A stretch of DNA of 22,430 nt from JAZRUF01 sp045636205 (lineage in GTDB: Bacteria; Bacillota; Clostridia; Oscillospirales; JAAYXM01): positions 1 to 22,430 of the forward strand of contig JAZTXE010000108.1 in assembly GCA_045636205.1 (NCBI GenBank), written 5' to 3'. A program made the position numbers and the translations under genes. The notes under the pieces were generated by a model. It was not told the DNA's origin, searched no databases, and saw only the letters and a list, made by a program, of their open reading frames with translations. Of the stretch, positions 1 through 8,036 are shown piece by piece (within the stretch, counting starts at the first letter, position 1; every line of letters begins with the position of its first letter).

Positions 1-516
1 ACCTGGGCAAAGGACGCAATCTACGCACTTGTTGACAGCGGCGTTGTAAACGGAACGAGTGAGAACACCTACTCACCTGCAAAAAACATCAAGCGCGCAG
101 ACTTTGCGATAATGTTAGTCCGCGCCTTCGGAATAACCGAGGGTCAGGGCGAGCACTTTGCAGACGTAGATGCTTCTAAGTACTACGCAAAAGAACTTCT
201 TCTTGCAAAGGCAAACGGCATAGTCGGCGGCATCGGCGATAACAAGTTCAATCCGGAGGGTGAGATAACCCGTCAGGATATGATGCTGATGCTCTACCGC
301 GCACTTGAGGCGCAGGGCAAGAAGCTCCCGGATGCTGACGAGAGTGTGCTCGCGCAGTTTGCAGATGCAGCCGAGATTGCAGACTATGCAAAACCTGCGG
401 TTGCAAGCGTAGTCAAAGCCGGAATTATAACCGGTTCAAACGGACGCATTAATCCGCTCTCTCGCGCAACACGCGCCGAAATCGCGGTAATGCTCTCAAG
501 AGTCCTCGAAAAATAA
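1..516 (+). CDS. SLH-domain surface protein, C-terminal part (5' end outside window)
   Basis: The frame is open from the first base and ends at TAA 514-516, giving the last 171 residues of a larger protein. Three S-layer homology repeats are visible: the first at about residues 1-45 (starting inside a repeat, with the typical A-x-x-x-L-x-x-x-G-V-V-x-G and later R-x-x-F-x-x-M-L-x-R-A pattern), the second at about 55-105 (F-A-D-V-D ... G-I-V-G-G ... I-T-R-Q-D), and the third at about 118-170 (F-A-D ... G-I-I-T-G ... A-T-R-A-E-I-A-V-M-L). Triple SLH modules at the C-terminus are known to anchor proteins to pyruvylated secondary cell-wall polymers. The function of the missing N-terminal part cannot be told. 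It lies just upstream of a solute-binding lipoprotein gene with no clear promoter between them. Confidence 0.9.
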   Translation, partial: TWAKDAIYALVDSGVVNGTSENTYSPAKNIKRADFAIMLVRAFGITEGQGEHFADVDASKYYAKELLLAKANGIVGGIGDNKFNPEGEITRQDMMLMLYRALEAQGKKLPDADESVLAQFADAAEIADYAKPAVASVVKAGIITGSNGRINPLSRATRAEIAVMLSRVLEK

Positions 517-528
517 AATGTTTGTTAT

Positions 529-560
529 CCGGCGAAGTGAAATAAACATTACTTCGCCGG
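529..560 (+). repeat. Perfect 10-bp inverted repeat (hairpin) between SLH gene and binding-protein gene
   Basis: CCGGCGAAGT at 529-538 is perfectly complementary to ACTTCGCCGG at 551-560, with a 12-nt loop. It lies 12 bases after the SLH stop codon. No T-run follows (the next bases are GTGATGATAAAAC), so it is not a classical intrinsic terminator. It could be a weak or factor-assisted terminator, or a 3' mRNA-stabilising hairpin in a shared SLH/binding-protein transcript. Confidence 0.6.
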
Positions 561-597
561 GTGATGATAAAACACAAAATCTAAGGAGGAAAAAAAG

Positions 598-2181
598 ATG
601 AAAAAGACAACCAAACGTATCCTTGCGTTTCTTGCAGCGGCAGCTATGATGCTCAGCCTTGCAGCATGCGCACCCAAGGATGCACAGAACAGCGATACTC
701 AGGCAGACGAGTGGACGGGAGATACTCTCTTCTCACCGGATACTGAGTTTAGCCTGACCTTCTCATCAAACACCAGCTGGCCGTTTAACGAAAACTGGAA
801 ATTCTGGCAGTACTTCAAAGAAGCTATTGGCGGAAACTTAAAGGTTACCACCATTCCGTCTGATGACTACAGCACCAAGCTTCCGCTTCTCATGGCATCA
901 CCAGAGGAGCTTCCGGATGCAATGCATATGTTCCAGAAGGACCAGCAGATAGCGCCGTATGCACTTCAGGGCGCATTCGTATCATTTGACGACAACATGG
1001 ACAAGCTGCCCACCTACAAGGCATTCCTTGACAGCTTAGATGAAGTTGAGAGAACCGATCTTATCCGTCAGAATAAGTGCGGCGACGGCAAGAGTTACTC
1101 AGCTATTGCGCATGGTACCCACTACACCTCCGGCGTAAGAACCTGGTTCTATCGTCAGGACGTATTTGAAAAGCACGGTCTTGAGATTCCGAAGGACTAC
1201 AATGAGCTCTACGCAGTATGTAAAGAACTCAAGGCACTCTATCCGAACAGCTATCCGCTCTGCTTCCGCGACGGTCTGTTCAAGTTAGAGGAGCTGACTA
1301 CTTCTTGGAAGCCGTACTTCAGCCAGAGCTTCTACTATGATTTCAACAACGAAGTATGGCTCTGTGGCGCTCAGGATGACATCATGAAGGAAATCATCGC
1401 GTTCTTCCTTAAGATGACCAACGAAGGTCTCTTGAACCCGGATTGGCTGTCCATCACCGGCAAGGGTTGGGAAGAGCTTATGTCTACTGACCGTGGATTC
1501 ATTAGCTTTGACTATGCAGGCCGTATCGACTTCTTCAACACCCCGATGCGTGAGCAGAACCCCGAGTACAATCTGGCATTCATGGCACCGCCTGCAGCTA
1601 ACGTAGAGGGTGGCAGACAGTCAGTTGCAAAGACAAATATCGTTGGCTCCGGATACGTTATCCCGAACACCGGCGACGAGGAAGGCATTGCAAACGCATT
1701 TAAGTTCATTGACTGGCTCTACACCGATGAAGCTTGCGAGCTTTTAAGCTGGGGTAAGGAAGGCGAGACCTACGAGGTTCGCGACGGCAAGAAAAAGTAT
1801 ATCATTTCTCCGGATGAAACCATCCAGGTTAAGTACGGCGTAGGTACTTCCGGTCTGTGGCAGAGAATGGACAAGGAAGCATTCGAGCAGACTCTGACTG
1901 CTGAAAACACCGAAGCTTGCTACCAGACCCTTGAGTACTCTGAGGACTTTGTACATCCCGGCTGGTGGCTCAGCTTCAATGAAGAAGAGACTAAAATCCG
2001 CGCTCAGTACCTTGAGGCAGTACGTTCTTACAGTGCAGAGCAGATGTCCAAGTTCTTGCTTGGTCAGACTCCTGTAAATGATGAGACCTGGGCTGATTTC
2101 CAGGAAGGCCTTATCGAGATGGGAGTCGAGGAGGTACTTGCTACCTACACCACCGCTTATAACCGCGCTGTCGGCAAGTAA
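598..2181 (+). CDS. Extracellular solute-binding lipoprotein (ABC transporter, SBP family 1 / LplA-like)
   Basis: A 527-aa protein. The start ATG has a strong AAGGAGG site at 583-589. A lipoprotein signal peptide is plain: K/R-rich start, hydrophobic stretch at residues 8-20 and lipobox L-A-A-C with the lipidated Cys at residue 24. The mature part, with W/F/Y-rich segments and motifs such as RTWFYRQDVFEKHGLE and WEELMSTDRGF, resembles the large (about 500-aa) carbohydrate or oligosaccharide binding proteins that work with LplB/YtcP-type permeases. It should sit on the outer face of the membrane and deliver a ligand to an ABC permease; the substrate cannot be read from sequence. No permease or ATPase gene adjoins it. 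It is clearly paralogous to the protein at 4678-6246. A strong terminator follows directly. Confidence 0.9.
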   Translation: MKKTTKRILAFLAAAAMMLSLAACAPKDAQNSDTQADEWTGDTLFSPDTEFSLTFSSNTSWPFNENWKFWQYFKEAIGGNLKVTTIPSDDYSTKLPLLMASPEELPDAMHMFQKDQQIAPYALQGAFVSFDDNMDKLPTYKAFLDSLDEVERTDLIRQNKCGDGKSYSAIAHGTHYTSGVRTWFYRQDVFEKHGLEIPKDYNELYAVCKELKALYPNSYPLCFRDGLFKLEELTTSWKPYFSQSFYYDFNNEVWLCGAQDDIMKEIIAFFLKMTNEGLLNPDWLSITGKGWEELMSTDRGFISFDYAGRIDFFNTPMREQNPEYNLAFMAPPAANVEGGRQSVAKTNIVGSGYVIPNTGDEEGIANAFKFIDWLYTDEACELLSWGKEGETYEVRDGKKKYIISPDETIQVKYGVGTSGLWQRMDKEAFEQTLTAENTEACYQTLEYSEDFVHPGWWLSFNEEETKIRAQYLEAVRSYSAEQMSKFLLGQTPVNDETWADFQEGLIEMGVEEVLATYTTAYNRAVGK

Positions 2182-2190
2182 AATCAATTA

Positions 2191-2231
2191 TAATCCCCTC
2201 GAATTTTTTCGAGGGGATTATTGCTTTTTTT
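2191..2231 (+). terminator. Intrinsic terminator after first solute-binding protein
   Basis: A perfect 12-bp stem, 2191-2202 (TAATCCCCTCGA) with 2209-2220, has a 6-nt loop and is followed by TTGCTTTTTTT. It lies 10 bases after the stop codon. Confidence 0.93.
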
Positions 2232-2277
2232 GAGGTTTTAAGAGATAATATTAATAACGCGGTTTGGGAGGTGCAGT

Positions 2278-2454
2278 ATGAGCAACTTGATGTGTGAGTC
2301 GTGCCTTAATTATGAATATGACGAGGAGTACGGCTATTATTGTATAATAGATATGGATGAGGACGAAATTCAGAGAATAGAGTATTATTCTCTGAAAGGA
2401 TGTCCGTACTACCATCCGGGAGATGAATATACAATCGTAAGAAAACAAAATTGA
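2278..2454 (+). CDS. 58-aa DUF6472-like miniprotein
   Basis: An ATG with a good GGGAGGTG site (2266-2272) opens a 58-codon frame ending in TGA. The protein is acidic and tyrosine-rich, with three early-to-middle Cys residues (C6, C9, C22) and a fourth at C42 in K-G-C-P-Y-Y. It contains the pattern C-E-S-C-x-N-Y-x-Y-D-E-x-Y near the N-terminus, a D-E-D-E block in the middle and the ending Y-x-I-V-R-K-Q. I recognise this as the layout of the small clostridial DUF6472 family, whose function is unknown. The four Cys could bind a metal (inference). It is followed 18 bases later by an EamA-type transporter gene, so the two are probably co-transcribed. A weak promoter (TTGCTT-N17-GATAAT, 2221-2249) overlaps the preceding terminator tail. 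Confidence 0.85.
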   Translation: MSNLMCESCLNYEYDEEYGYYCIIDMDEDEIQRIEYYSLKGCPYYHPGDEYTIVRKQN

Positions 2455-2472
2455 CGGAAAACAGGTGATACC

Positions 2473-3408
2473 ATGGCTCGGAACAACAAGATATTTACAA
2501 ATACGATATTCGTAACCTTTGCAGCACTGCTCTGCTGTGCGCTGTGGGGAAGTGCAACTCCATTTATAAAGATAGGTTATCAGCTTGCCCTGCCTTGCAG
2601 GGATGTGGCATCAACCATACTTTTTGCGGGTGTGCGCTTTACTCTTGCAGGGGTCATAACTGTTATAATATACAGTATTGCACGGCGCGAATTCTTGTAC
2701 CCGAAAAAAGAAAATCTTCTCAAGGTCGCGCATATAAGCGCGTTTCAAACGGTTATTCAGTACATATTTTTCTATATAGGTCTTGCAAACACAAGCGGTG
2801 TTAAGGGTACTATTGCCAGTGGCTCAAATGCGTTTTTTGCTATTTTGATTGCGAGCCTCATTTTTAAGCAGGAAAAGTTGACTTTAAAAAAGATAGTTGC
2901 ATGCATTATAGGTTTTTTCGGAGTTGTTTTAATTAATCTTAAAGGGCTTAACTTGTCCATGAATTTACTTGGTGACGGATTTGTGATTTTCTCTGCTATG
3001 GCTTACGGAGTTTCCTCGGCTTTGATAAAGAAATACTCAAGATGTGAGGATCCGGTAGTGCTAAGCGGGTATCAGTTTGCGCTTGGAGGTGTCGTTATGA
3101 TGCTTGCAGGCGCTGCATTCGGCGGACATATAGAGCTAACAAGCATTGCCGCTGTAGCGGTGCTTGTATACCTTGCGTTTTTGTCCGCGATAGCATATTC
3201 TCTCTGGGGTGTGTTGTTAAAATACAATCCCATATCGAAGGTCACTATATTCAGTTTTATGATTCCCGTGTTTGGGGTTATACTCTCAAAGCTTATGCTT
3301 ACCGAGACAAGTAACGTGGAGCCGATAAATCTTATAATAACGCTTGTGCTGATTTGTATTGGTATTATAATGTTAAATTATAGTAGCGACAAACGGAAAG
3401 CAGAGTAA
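2473..3408 (+). CDS. EamA-family (DMT superfamily) transporter
   Basis: A 311-aa, very hydrophobic protein with about ten predicted membrane helices arranged as two EamA repeats (about residues 12-150 and 165-303). The first repeat carries the typical A-L-W-G-S-x-x-P-F motif near residue 25 and a G-V-x-L-I-N segment at its end. The second repeat shows the A-I-A-Y-S-L-W motif and a P-V-F-G-V helix, as in RhaT/YdcZ/EamA-type metabolite exporters. The family moves amino acids, sugars or other metabolites across the cytoplasmic membrane; the substrate is unknown. The start ATG has only a weak AGGTGAT site at 2464-2470, so coupling to the upstream miniprotein gene is plausible. There is no terminator before the next gene, but that gene has its own promoter. 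Confidence 0.9.
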   Translation: MARNNKIFTNTIFVTFAALLCCALWGSATPFIKIGYQLALPCRDVASTILFAGVRFTLAGVITVIIYSIARREFLYPKKENLLKVAHISAFQTVIQYIFFYIGLANTSGVKGTIASGSNAFFAILIASLIFKQEKLTLKKIVACIIGFFGVVLINLKGLNLSMNLLGDGFVIFSAMAYGVSSALIKKYSRCEDPVVLSGYQFALGGVVMMLAGAAFGGHIELTSIAAVAVLVYLAFLSAIAYSLWGVLLKYNPISKVTIFSFMIPVFGVILSKLMLTETSNVEPINLIITLVLICIGIIMLNYSSDKRKAE

Positions 3409-3426
3409 TCAGACAGTACGTTTTGC

Positions 3427-3455
3427 TTGACTTGCAGCGAGGAATGTAATATAAT
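3427..3455 (+). promoter_or_regulatory. Housekeeping (sigma-A type) promoter for the Gfo/Idh/MocA gene
   Basis: TTGACT at 3427-3432, a 17-bp spacer, and a perfect TATAAT at 3450-3455. The expected start point is about 30 bases before the ATG at 3485, giving a short leader that contains the GAGGTG site at 3473-3478. Confidence 0.8.
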
Positions 3456-3484
3456 ATATACAATATCAATACGAGGTGAAATGA

Positions 3485-4432
3485 ATGTTTAAATTGGCAC
3501 TTATAGGATGCGGCATAATAGGCGGAAGCCATATCGAGGCGGTTGATACGATAGATGATGCGAAAATAACCGCAGTCTGCGATATTTCCGAGGAAAATTT
3601 AAGGCAAGCGGTTGCCGAGACCGGCGCGACCGGATATAAGGATTACAAGGAAATGGTGGAAAAAGAAGAGCTTGACCTTGTAGTAATAAACCTTCCGCAC
3701 GGTCTTCACGGCGAAGCCACCTGCTACTGCGCAGAAAAAGGCGTAAATGTATTTCTTGAAAAGCCGATGGGTATAAGTTCGGAAGATTGCAAGAAAATGA
3801 TTGACACCTGCAAGAAAAACAATGTAATGTTATGGGTAGGGCATCCGCAGAGATACTTGCCCGAGAATATGTTCGCAAAGAAACTTATCGAAAGCGGTGA
3901 GCTTGGAGAGCTGGTAAGCTTTACCGAGACGCGAAATGTGGATTATTTTTCCGATGCACGTCCGCGTTGGTTCCTTAAAAAGGAAATGTCCGGCGGCGGT
4001 ATAATGATCAACCTCGGAGCGCACTGCCTTGATAAAATAAAGTTCTTTACCGACTCGACGGTTGCAGAAATCACCGGTCAGGCACACATCCGCGAGGGTT
4101 ATGACGTCGAGGACAGCGCGCAGGCATTTGTAAAAATGGCAAACGGTGTAACTGCAACGTTTAATCTTATCGGTCACACTGCGGCGGGTGAGTATAAAAA
4201 TGCGCTCTACCTTACAAAGGGCGAAATTCGTATGTGCGGCGGTGTAGTTGAATACTGCGGCGTTGACGGCGAGTTTAAAACCCATGAATGTGAGGATGTT
4301 TCCTGCATGACTTATGAGATGCAGGATGTAATAAGAGTTATGCGCGAAGGGAATGCTCAGCCGGTTGTCGATGGTGAGTACGGTCTTGACGTAATCCGAG
4401 CTATTAAAAAAGTCTACGGAGAAGAAAAGTAA
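3485..4432 (+). CDS. Gfo/Idh/MocA-family NAD(P)-dependent oxidoreductase
   Basis: A 315-aa protein. The N-terminal Rossmann fold has G-C-G-I-I-G at residues 8-13 and the family signature E-K-P at 92-94 (Lys93 is the expected catalytic lysine). The C-terminal domain carries G-G-G at 170-172 and the L-G-A-H-x-x-D motif with His180 and Asp183, the usual substrate-side pair. The family oxidises or reduces hydroxyls of sugars, inositols, sugar acids or related compounds with NAD(P) in the cytosol; specificity cannot be assigned. The start at 3485 is chosen over the ATG at 3481 because it is in frame with the fold and sits 6 bases after GAGGTG. It lies between two solute-binding protein genes, so it may act on the imported compound (inference). 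Confidence 0.93.
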   Translation: MFKLALIGCGIIGGSHIEAVDTIDDAKITAVCDISEENLRQAVAETGATGYKDYKEMVEKEELDLVVINLPHGLHGEATCYCAEKGVNVFLEKPMGISSEDCKKMIDTCKKNNVMLWVGHPQRYLPENMFAKKLIESGELGELVSFTETRNVDYFSDARPRWFLKKEMSGGGIMINLGAHCLDKIKFFTDSTVAEITGQAHIREGYDVEDSAQAFVKMANGVTATFNLIGHTAAGEYKNALYLTKGEIRMCGGVVEYCGVDGEFKTHECEDVSCMTYEMQDVIRVMREGNAQPVVDGEYGLDVIRAIKKVYGEEK

Positions 4433-4445
4433 ATATATAACATAA

Positions 4446-4489
4446 AGCAGTGTCTGTCCGGATATGTGACAGATGCTGTTTTTGTTTTT
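4446..4489 (+). terminator. Intrinsic terminator after Gfo/Idh/MocA gene
   Basis: An 11-bp stem (4448-4458 with 4468-4478, two G-U pairs) has a 9-nt loop and is followed by TTTTTGTTTTT. Confidence 0.85.
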
Positions 4490-4600
4490 ATTTAAGATAT
4501 GTGCGGTCTGTGCAGGAGCGGCACAAACGCGGAGATTCAATAAAATAAAAATCAAAAAATAGTCTACATGCAAGCGCGGTTAAAAACAAAATCGGCTATT

Positions 4601-4628
4601 TTCAAAGCCGGACTTTAAGGGATATAAT
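4601..4628 (+). promoter_or_regulatory. Possible promoter for second solute-binding protein
   Basis: A perfect TATAAT at 4623-4628 is preceded by a weak -35 match TTCAAA (4601-4606) with 16-bp spacing. The start codon lies about 50 bases downstream. The 245-bp gap (4433-4677) otherwise holds the preceding terminator and an A/T-rich stretch with no other feature I can name. Confidence 0.5.
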
Positions 4629-4677
4629 AAAAGTACAACGCAGTATATGGCTGCAAAAAATCGAGGAGGAAAGAATA

Positions 4678-6246
4678 ATGAAAAAGAAAACCAAACGATT
4701 ATTGGCATTTCTTGCGGCAGCAGCAATGGCACTCAGCCTGACTGCATGCGCAGGAAAAGATGGCGTTTCGGACACCGATGCAGGAGAGATCCCTGAGGGC
4801 AAGCTTTTTGCACCGGGTACGGAGATCAGTATGACCATATCATCACACCCGAGCTGGCCGTACAATGAGAACTGGGCTATATGGAAGTATTTCCAGGAAA
4901 CAACCGGCGCAACCTTTAAAATCCAAGCACTTCCCGCCGCTGATTTGGATACTAAGCTGCCGCTTATGATGGCGAACTCTGCAGAGTTGCCAGATTTGAT
5001 TTACACATTCATGAAGAATCATGTAGATCCGTATGCGACAACTGGTGCATTCATAAGCTACACTGACAATATGGACAAGATGCCGAATATGTCCGCGTTT
5101 TTAGACAGCCTTGGTGAAACTGAGAAGAAAGAAGTGCTCCTCCAGCGTACGTCTGGCGACGGCGAAGTATACTCAGCTCCGTGCTACGGCACTCAGCGTG
5201 TAACTAACCTGCGCACATGGCTTTATAGAAAAGACGTGTTTGAAAAGCATGGACTTGAAGTTCCAAAGACCTATGATGAGCTCTACGAAGTAGCTAAGAA
5301 GCTCAAAGAGCTGTATCCGGACAGTTATCCGATTTGCTTCCGCGAAGGCATACTCAGGTTCGAGGATATTACCCCGGCATGGAAAAACAACTTCAGCTAC
5401 ATGCCCTATTATGACTATGAAACCCAGGAATGGAAGATGGGTGCTCAGGACCCGATGATGAAAGATATTGTGGAATATTTCTTAAAGCTTGCTGCAGAAG
5501 GTCTTGTTCCGCCGAACTTCATGACTATAGAAGACAAGGCGTGGGAAGAGTTGATGTCCACCGACCGTGGATTTATTACAAACGATTATATTTCGCGCAT
5601 TGACTTCTTTAACACCGCAGTCCGCGTAGAGAATCCGGAGTATACTCTGACTCTTCTTGCTCCGCCTGTACCGAGTGTTCCGTCCGGTGGCGCGAGAATT
5701 GCAAAAACCAATCTGGATTTCTCCGGCTGGTCTGTAATGAACACCGGCAAGGAGAAGAGGGTCGAAAACGCACTTAAGCTTGTTGACTGGATGTACACTC
5801 CTGAAGCTGTTGAGATTCTCAGCTGGGGTAAAGAGGGCGAGACATACGAGGTAGTTGACGGCGCAAGAAAGTTTATTTTAAACGAGGGCGAGACGGTTAA
5901 AAACAGCTACGGCGTTGCTACTTCCGGTCTGTATCAGGTAATTGACCAGGATGCATTTGAGAGCGGCTTTAGCAAGGAAAACATTGACGCTGCAATCGAG
6001 GTTGCAAATTACATCGAAGACAATTCCAACCCAACGCTGTGGTTGGCACTCAACGCGGAGGAAGAAAACCGTGCAGCAGCGATAATTGACGATTTGCAGG
6101 CATACTGCGAAGAGAATCTTTCCAAGTTCCTGTTAGGTCAGCAGCCGCTGTGCGAATGGGATAACTTCCAGAAAGGTCTTATTGAAATGGGCGCAGAAGA
6201 GCTTTTGGAAATCTATGACGCAGCTTACAGCAGAATAGCAGACTAA
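4678..6246 (+). CDS. Extracellular solute-binding lipoprotein, paralogue of 598-2181
   Basis: A 522-aa protein with a GAGGAGGA site at 4663-4670. The signal peptide is almost the same as in the first copy, with lipobox L-T-A-C and lipidated Cys24. Long stretches align without gaps to the first copy (for example D-N-M-D-K-x-P, W-E-E-L-M-S-T-D-R-G-F and L-S-W-G-K-E-G-E-T-Y-E-V); by eye roughly half of the residues are shared. It should be an outer-surface ligand receptor for an ABC importer. The ligand-facing regions differ more than the frame, which suggests related but distinct ligands (inference). No permease genes adjoin; the gene stands alone between two terminators, so it is probably monocistronic. 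Confidence 0.9.
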   Translation: MKKKTKRLLAFLAAAAMALSLTACAGKDGVSDTDAGEIPEGKLFAPGTEISMTISSHPSWPYNENWAIWKYFQETTGATFKIQALPAADLDTKLPLMMANSAELPDLIYTFMKNHVDPYATTGAFISYTDNMDKMPNMSAFLDSLGETEKKEVLLQRTSGDGEVYSAPCYGTQRVTNLRTWLYRKDVFEKHGLEVPKTYDELYEVAKKLKELYPDSYPICFREGILRFEDITPAWKNNFSYMPYYDYETQEWKMGAQDPMMKDIVEYFLKLAAEGLVPPNFMTIEDKAWEELMSTDRGFITNDYISRIDFFNTAVRVENPEYTLTLLAPPVPSVPSGGARIAKTNLDFSGWSVMNTGKEKRVENALKLVDWMYTPEAVEILSWGKEGETYEVVDGARKFILNEGETVKNSYGVATSGLYQVIDQDAFESGFSKENIDAAIEVANYIEDNSNPTLWLALNAEEENRAAAIIDDLQAYCEENLSKFLLGQQPLCEWDNFQKGLIEMGAEELLEIYDAAYSRIAD

Positions 6247-6253
6247 ATGAAAG

Positions 6254-6288
6254 AAATCAGCGCGGGAATTTTCCTGCGCTGATTTTTT
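6254..6288 (+). terminator. Intrinsic terminator after second solute-binding protein
   Basis: A 12-bp stem (6256-6267 with 6272-6283, one G-U pair), a 4-nt loop ATTT, then TTTTTT. Confidence 0.92.
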
Positions 6289-6353
6289 ATACATAATCTT
6301 TTGATGTGATGTGTGAATTACTTGCATTTTTTGCCTTTATGGTCAAATGAGTA

Positions 6354-6382
6354 ATGACATATTTAAAAAAGTATGGTAAACT
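6354..6382 (+). promoter_or_regulatory. Probable promoter for tandem amidohydrolase gene
   Basis: ATGACA at 6354-6359, a 17-bp spacer, and TAAACT at 6377-6382 preceded by an extended -10 TGG. The untranslated leader would be about 58 bases and contains a small hairpin (6395-6409) before the GAGG site at 6435-6438. Confidence 0.55.
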
Positions 6383-6446
6383 ATTTGTGCCTATCAAGTT
6401 CTGAGCTTGGAAGAGATTTGTTTTTTTAGATAAAGAGGCGATAATA

Positions 6447-8024
6447 ATGTCATTAGTGTATTTTGATTCAAACATATGCGTGGGAAAGCGCGGTTTAAAA
6501 GACCCGCGCGAAATCTGGAAAAGTGAGGATGTTCTCGCATCCATGTCAAGAGCGGGAATAAGCGGTGGTCTTGTGTATGCAGGTTGGGCGCGTGACTATG
6601 CACCTGATTACGGCAACCAAAAACTCCTCGGAGAGCTTAAGAAAAGCAACCGTTTTTACGGCTGCTATGTTATTCAGCCCGGATATACAGGCTCATTCCT
6701 CATGCACGATGAAATAGTTGCGGACATCCGTGCAAAAGGAATGGTTGCGGCTAAGATTTTCCCGAAAACGCACTTCTTCTCACCTGATGAAGCAGTCATG
6801 GGCGAATATTATAGAGCGTTGGAGGAGGCGGGGATTTTACTCCTTGTTGACTCAGGCGAAATAGCCTGGACCGAGCTTGGAAGCATTCTTGAAAATCATC
6901 CGAAGCTTAATGTTCTCCTGCTTGGCTCTAACTGGGCATATTCACACAATGTATTTGCGTATTTCAGAAAGTATGGGAATTTGCATATAGATTTAAGCTG
7001 TATGCAGTCAAATTACGCTATAGAGAAGCTTGTTCGGGATTACGGTGCGGACAGAATAGTTTTTGGAAGCGGTCTTCCGAAGATGAGCCCGGGCGCTGCA
7101 CGTGCGTTTATTGACTATGCAGAAATTTCCTATGAGGATAAGCAGAAGATAGCCGGCGGAAACCTGGCGCGTCTGTGCGGAGTTGAGCTTCCTGAACCTG
7201 TTGAGGTTGAGGGGGACTTTATTGCAAAAGAAGCGTCTGAGGGCAAGCCGATGAGTGTATACGCATTTGATTCGCACGGACACTGGATTGAGGATGGCGG
7301 CAACTGCGGTGCCGGCATGGCAATGCTTGACGGTGACTTTGAGCACATGATGCATCTTGCGGATATAATGGGTGTTGACGACCACTGTGTAGCACCGTGG
7401 CCGGGCATCTGGACAGATTCTGAGGCAGGTAACGAGATTGTTGCAGAGATGTGGAAGAAGAGCGACAGAGTTTATCCGTATGTGCTCATAGATCCGAACT
7501 ATGTTGAGGATGTCGAAGCGGTGGTGCAGAAGTACCACGTAGAGATGAAGATGCCGGGCATCAAGATGTTCCGCTCAAGAATCGGCAGGAGATACAACGA
7601 TCCGGTATTCACACCGTGGTGGGAGTTTGCAAACGAAAACCATCTGTTCGGGCTGATGGACAGCGGAAGCTATCCCGGATACCTTGCGGATATGGAAGAG
7701 CTTGCAAAGAAATACCCGAATGTATCTATCTTCTTAGACCATGCAGGACGCAGCTTTGAAATAGCCGAGGCTTATGCAGAGCTTGCCAAGAAGTACGATA
7801 ATGTATATCTCCAGCTTACATACACAAGTGTACCTGAGGGTGTAATTGAGTATCTGTGTGCGGAAGGTCTGGCGGATAAGACCATGTACGGTACCGATGC
7901 GCCGATGCGTGACCCGCGTCCGCAGCTTGGCTGGGTCGCGTATGCAAATATTTCTGTCGAGGATAAGAAGAAAATTTTAGGCGGAAATATGCGCCGCGTT
8001 GCAGACAAGTGCTATAAGAAATAA
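6447..8024 (+). CDS. Tandem amidohydrolase-family protein (two Amidohydro_2-like halves, first half degenerate)
   Basis: A 525-aa protein made of two similar TIM-barrel-like halves, about residues 1-248 and 270-525. The second half keeps H-x-H (His277, His279), F-L-D-H (His432), Y-G-T-D (Asp484) and the ending G-G-N-M-R-R, as in the metal-dependent Amidohydro_2 (PF04909) superfamily. The first half keeps the frame (F-D-S-x-x-x-x-G, G-G-N-L-A-R-L at 237-243), but H-x-H is N9-I-C11 and the catalytic Asp position reads F-G-S-G (G209). Both halves have V/M-D-S-G where a His is usual. The second half is therefore a likely hydrolase or decarboxylase and the first a structural or regulatory pseudo-domain. 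The substrate is unknown. The gene has its own promoter and terminator and a GAGG site 8 bases before ATG. Confidence 0.85.
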   Translation: MSLVYFDSNICVGKRGLKDPREIWKSEDVLASMSRAGISGGLVYAGWARDYAPDYGNQKLLGELKKSNRFYGCYVIQPGYTGSFLMHDEIVADIRAKGMVAAKIFPKTHFFSPDEAVMGEYYRALEEAGILLLVDSGEIAWTELGSILENHPKLNVLLLGSNWAYSHNVFAYFRKYGNLHIDLSCMQSNYAIEKLVRDYGADRIVFGSGLPKMSPGAARAFIDYAEISYEDKQKIAGGNLARLCGVELPEPVEVEGDFIAKEASEGKPMSVYAFDSHGHWIEDGGNCGAGMAMLDGDFEHMMHLADIMGVDDHCVAPWPGIWTDSEAGNEIVAEMWKKSDRVYPYVLIDPNYVEDVEAVVQKYHVEMKMPGIKMFRSRIGRRYNDPVFTPWWEFANENHLFGLMDSGSYPGYLADMEELAKKYPNVSIFLDHAGRSFEIAEAYAELAKKYDNVYLQLTYTSVPEGVIEYLCAEGLADKTMYGTDAPMRDPRPQLGWVAYANISVEDKKKILGGNMRRVADKCYKK

Positions 8025-8036
8025 AGATGTAACTAA

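Noticed and set aside
1744..2187. 147-aa open frame on the minus strand
   Set aside because: Antisense to the first solute-binding protein gene, with no initiation signal or recognisable domain.
3830..4573. 247-aa open frame on the minus strand
   Set aside because: It lies antisense to the Gfo/Idh/MocA gene and crosses its terminator, has no ribosome site, and shows no family motif.
6395..6430. Small hairpin followed by a T-rich stretch in the amidohydrolase leader, considered as an attenuator
   Set aside because: The stem is only about 6 bp with a G-U pair and the T-run is about 12 bases away, so it is not a convincing terminator or riboswitch.
7008..7538. 176-aa open frame on the minus strand
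   Set aside because: Antisense to the tandem amidohydrolase gene, whose residues are clearly conserved; no own signals.
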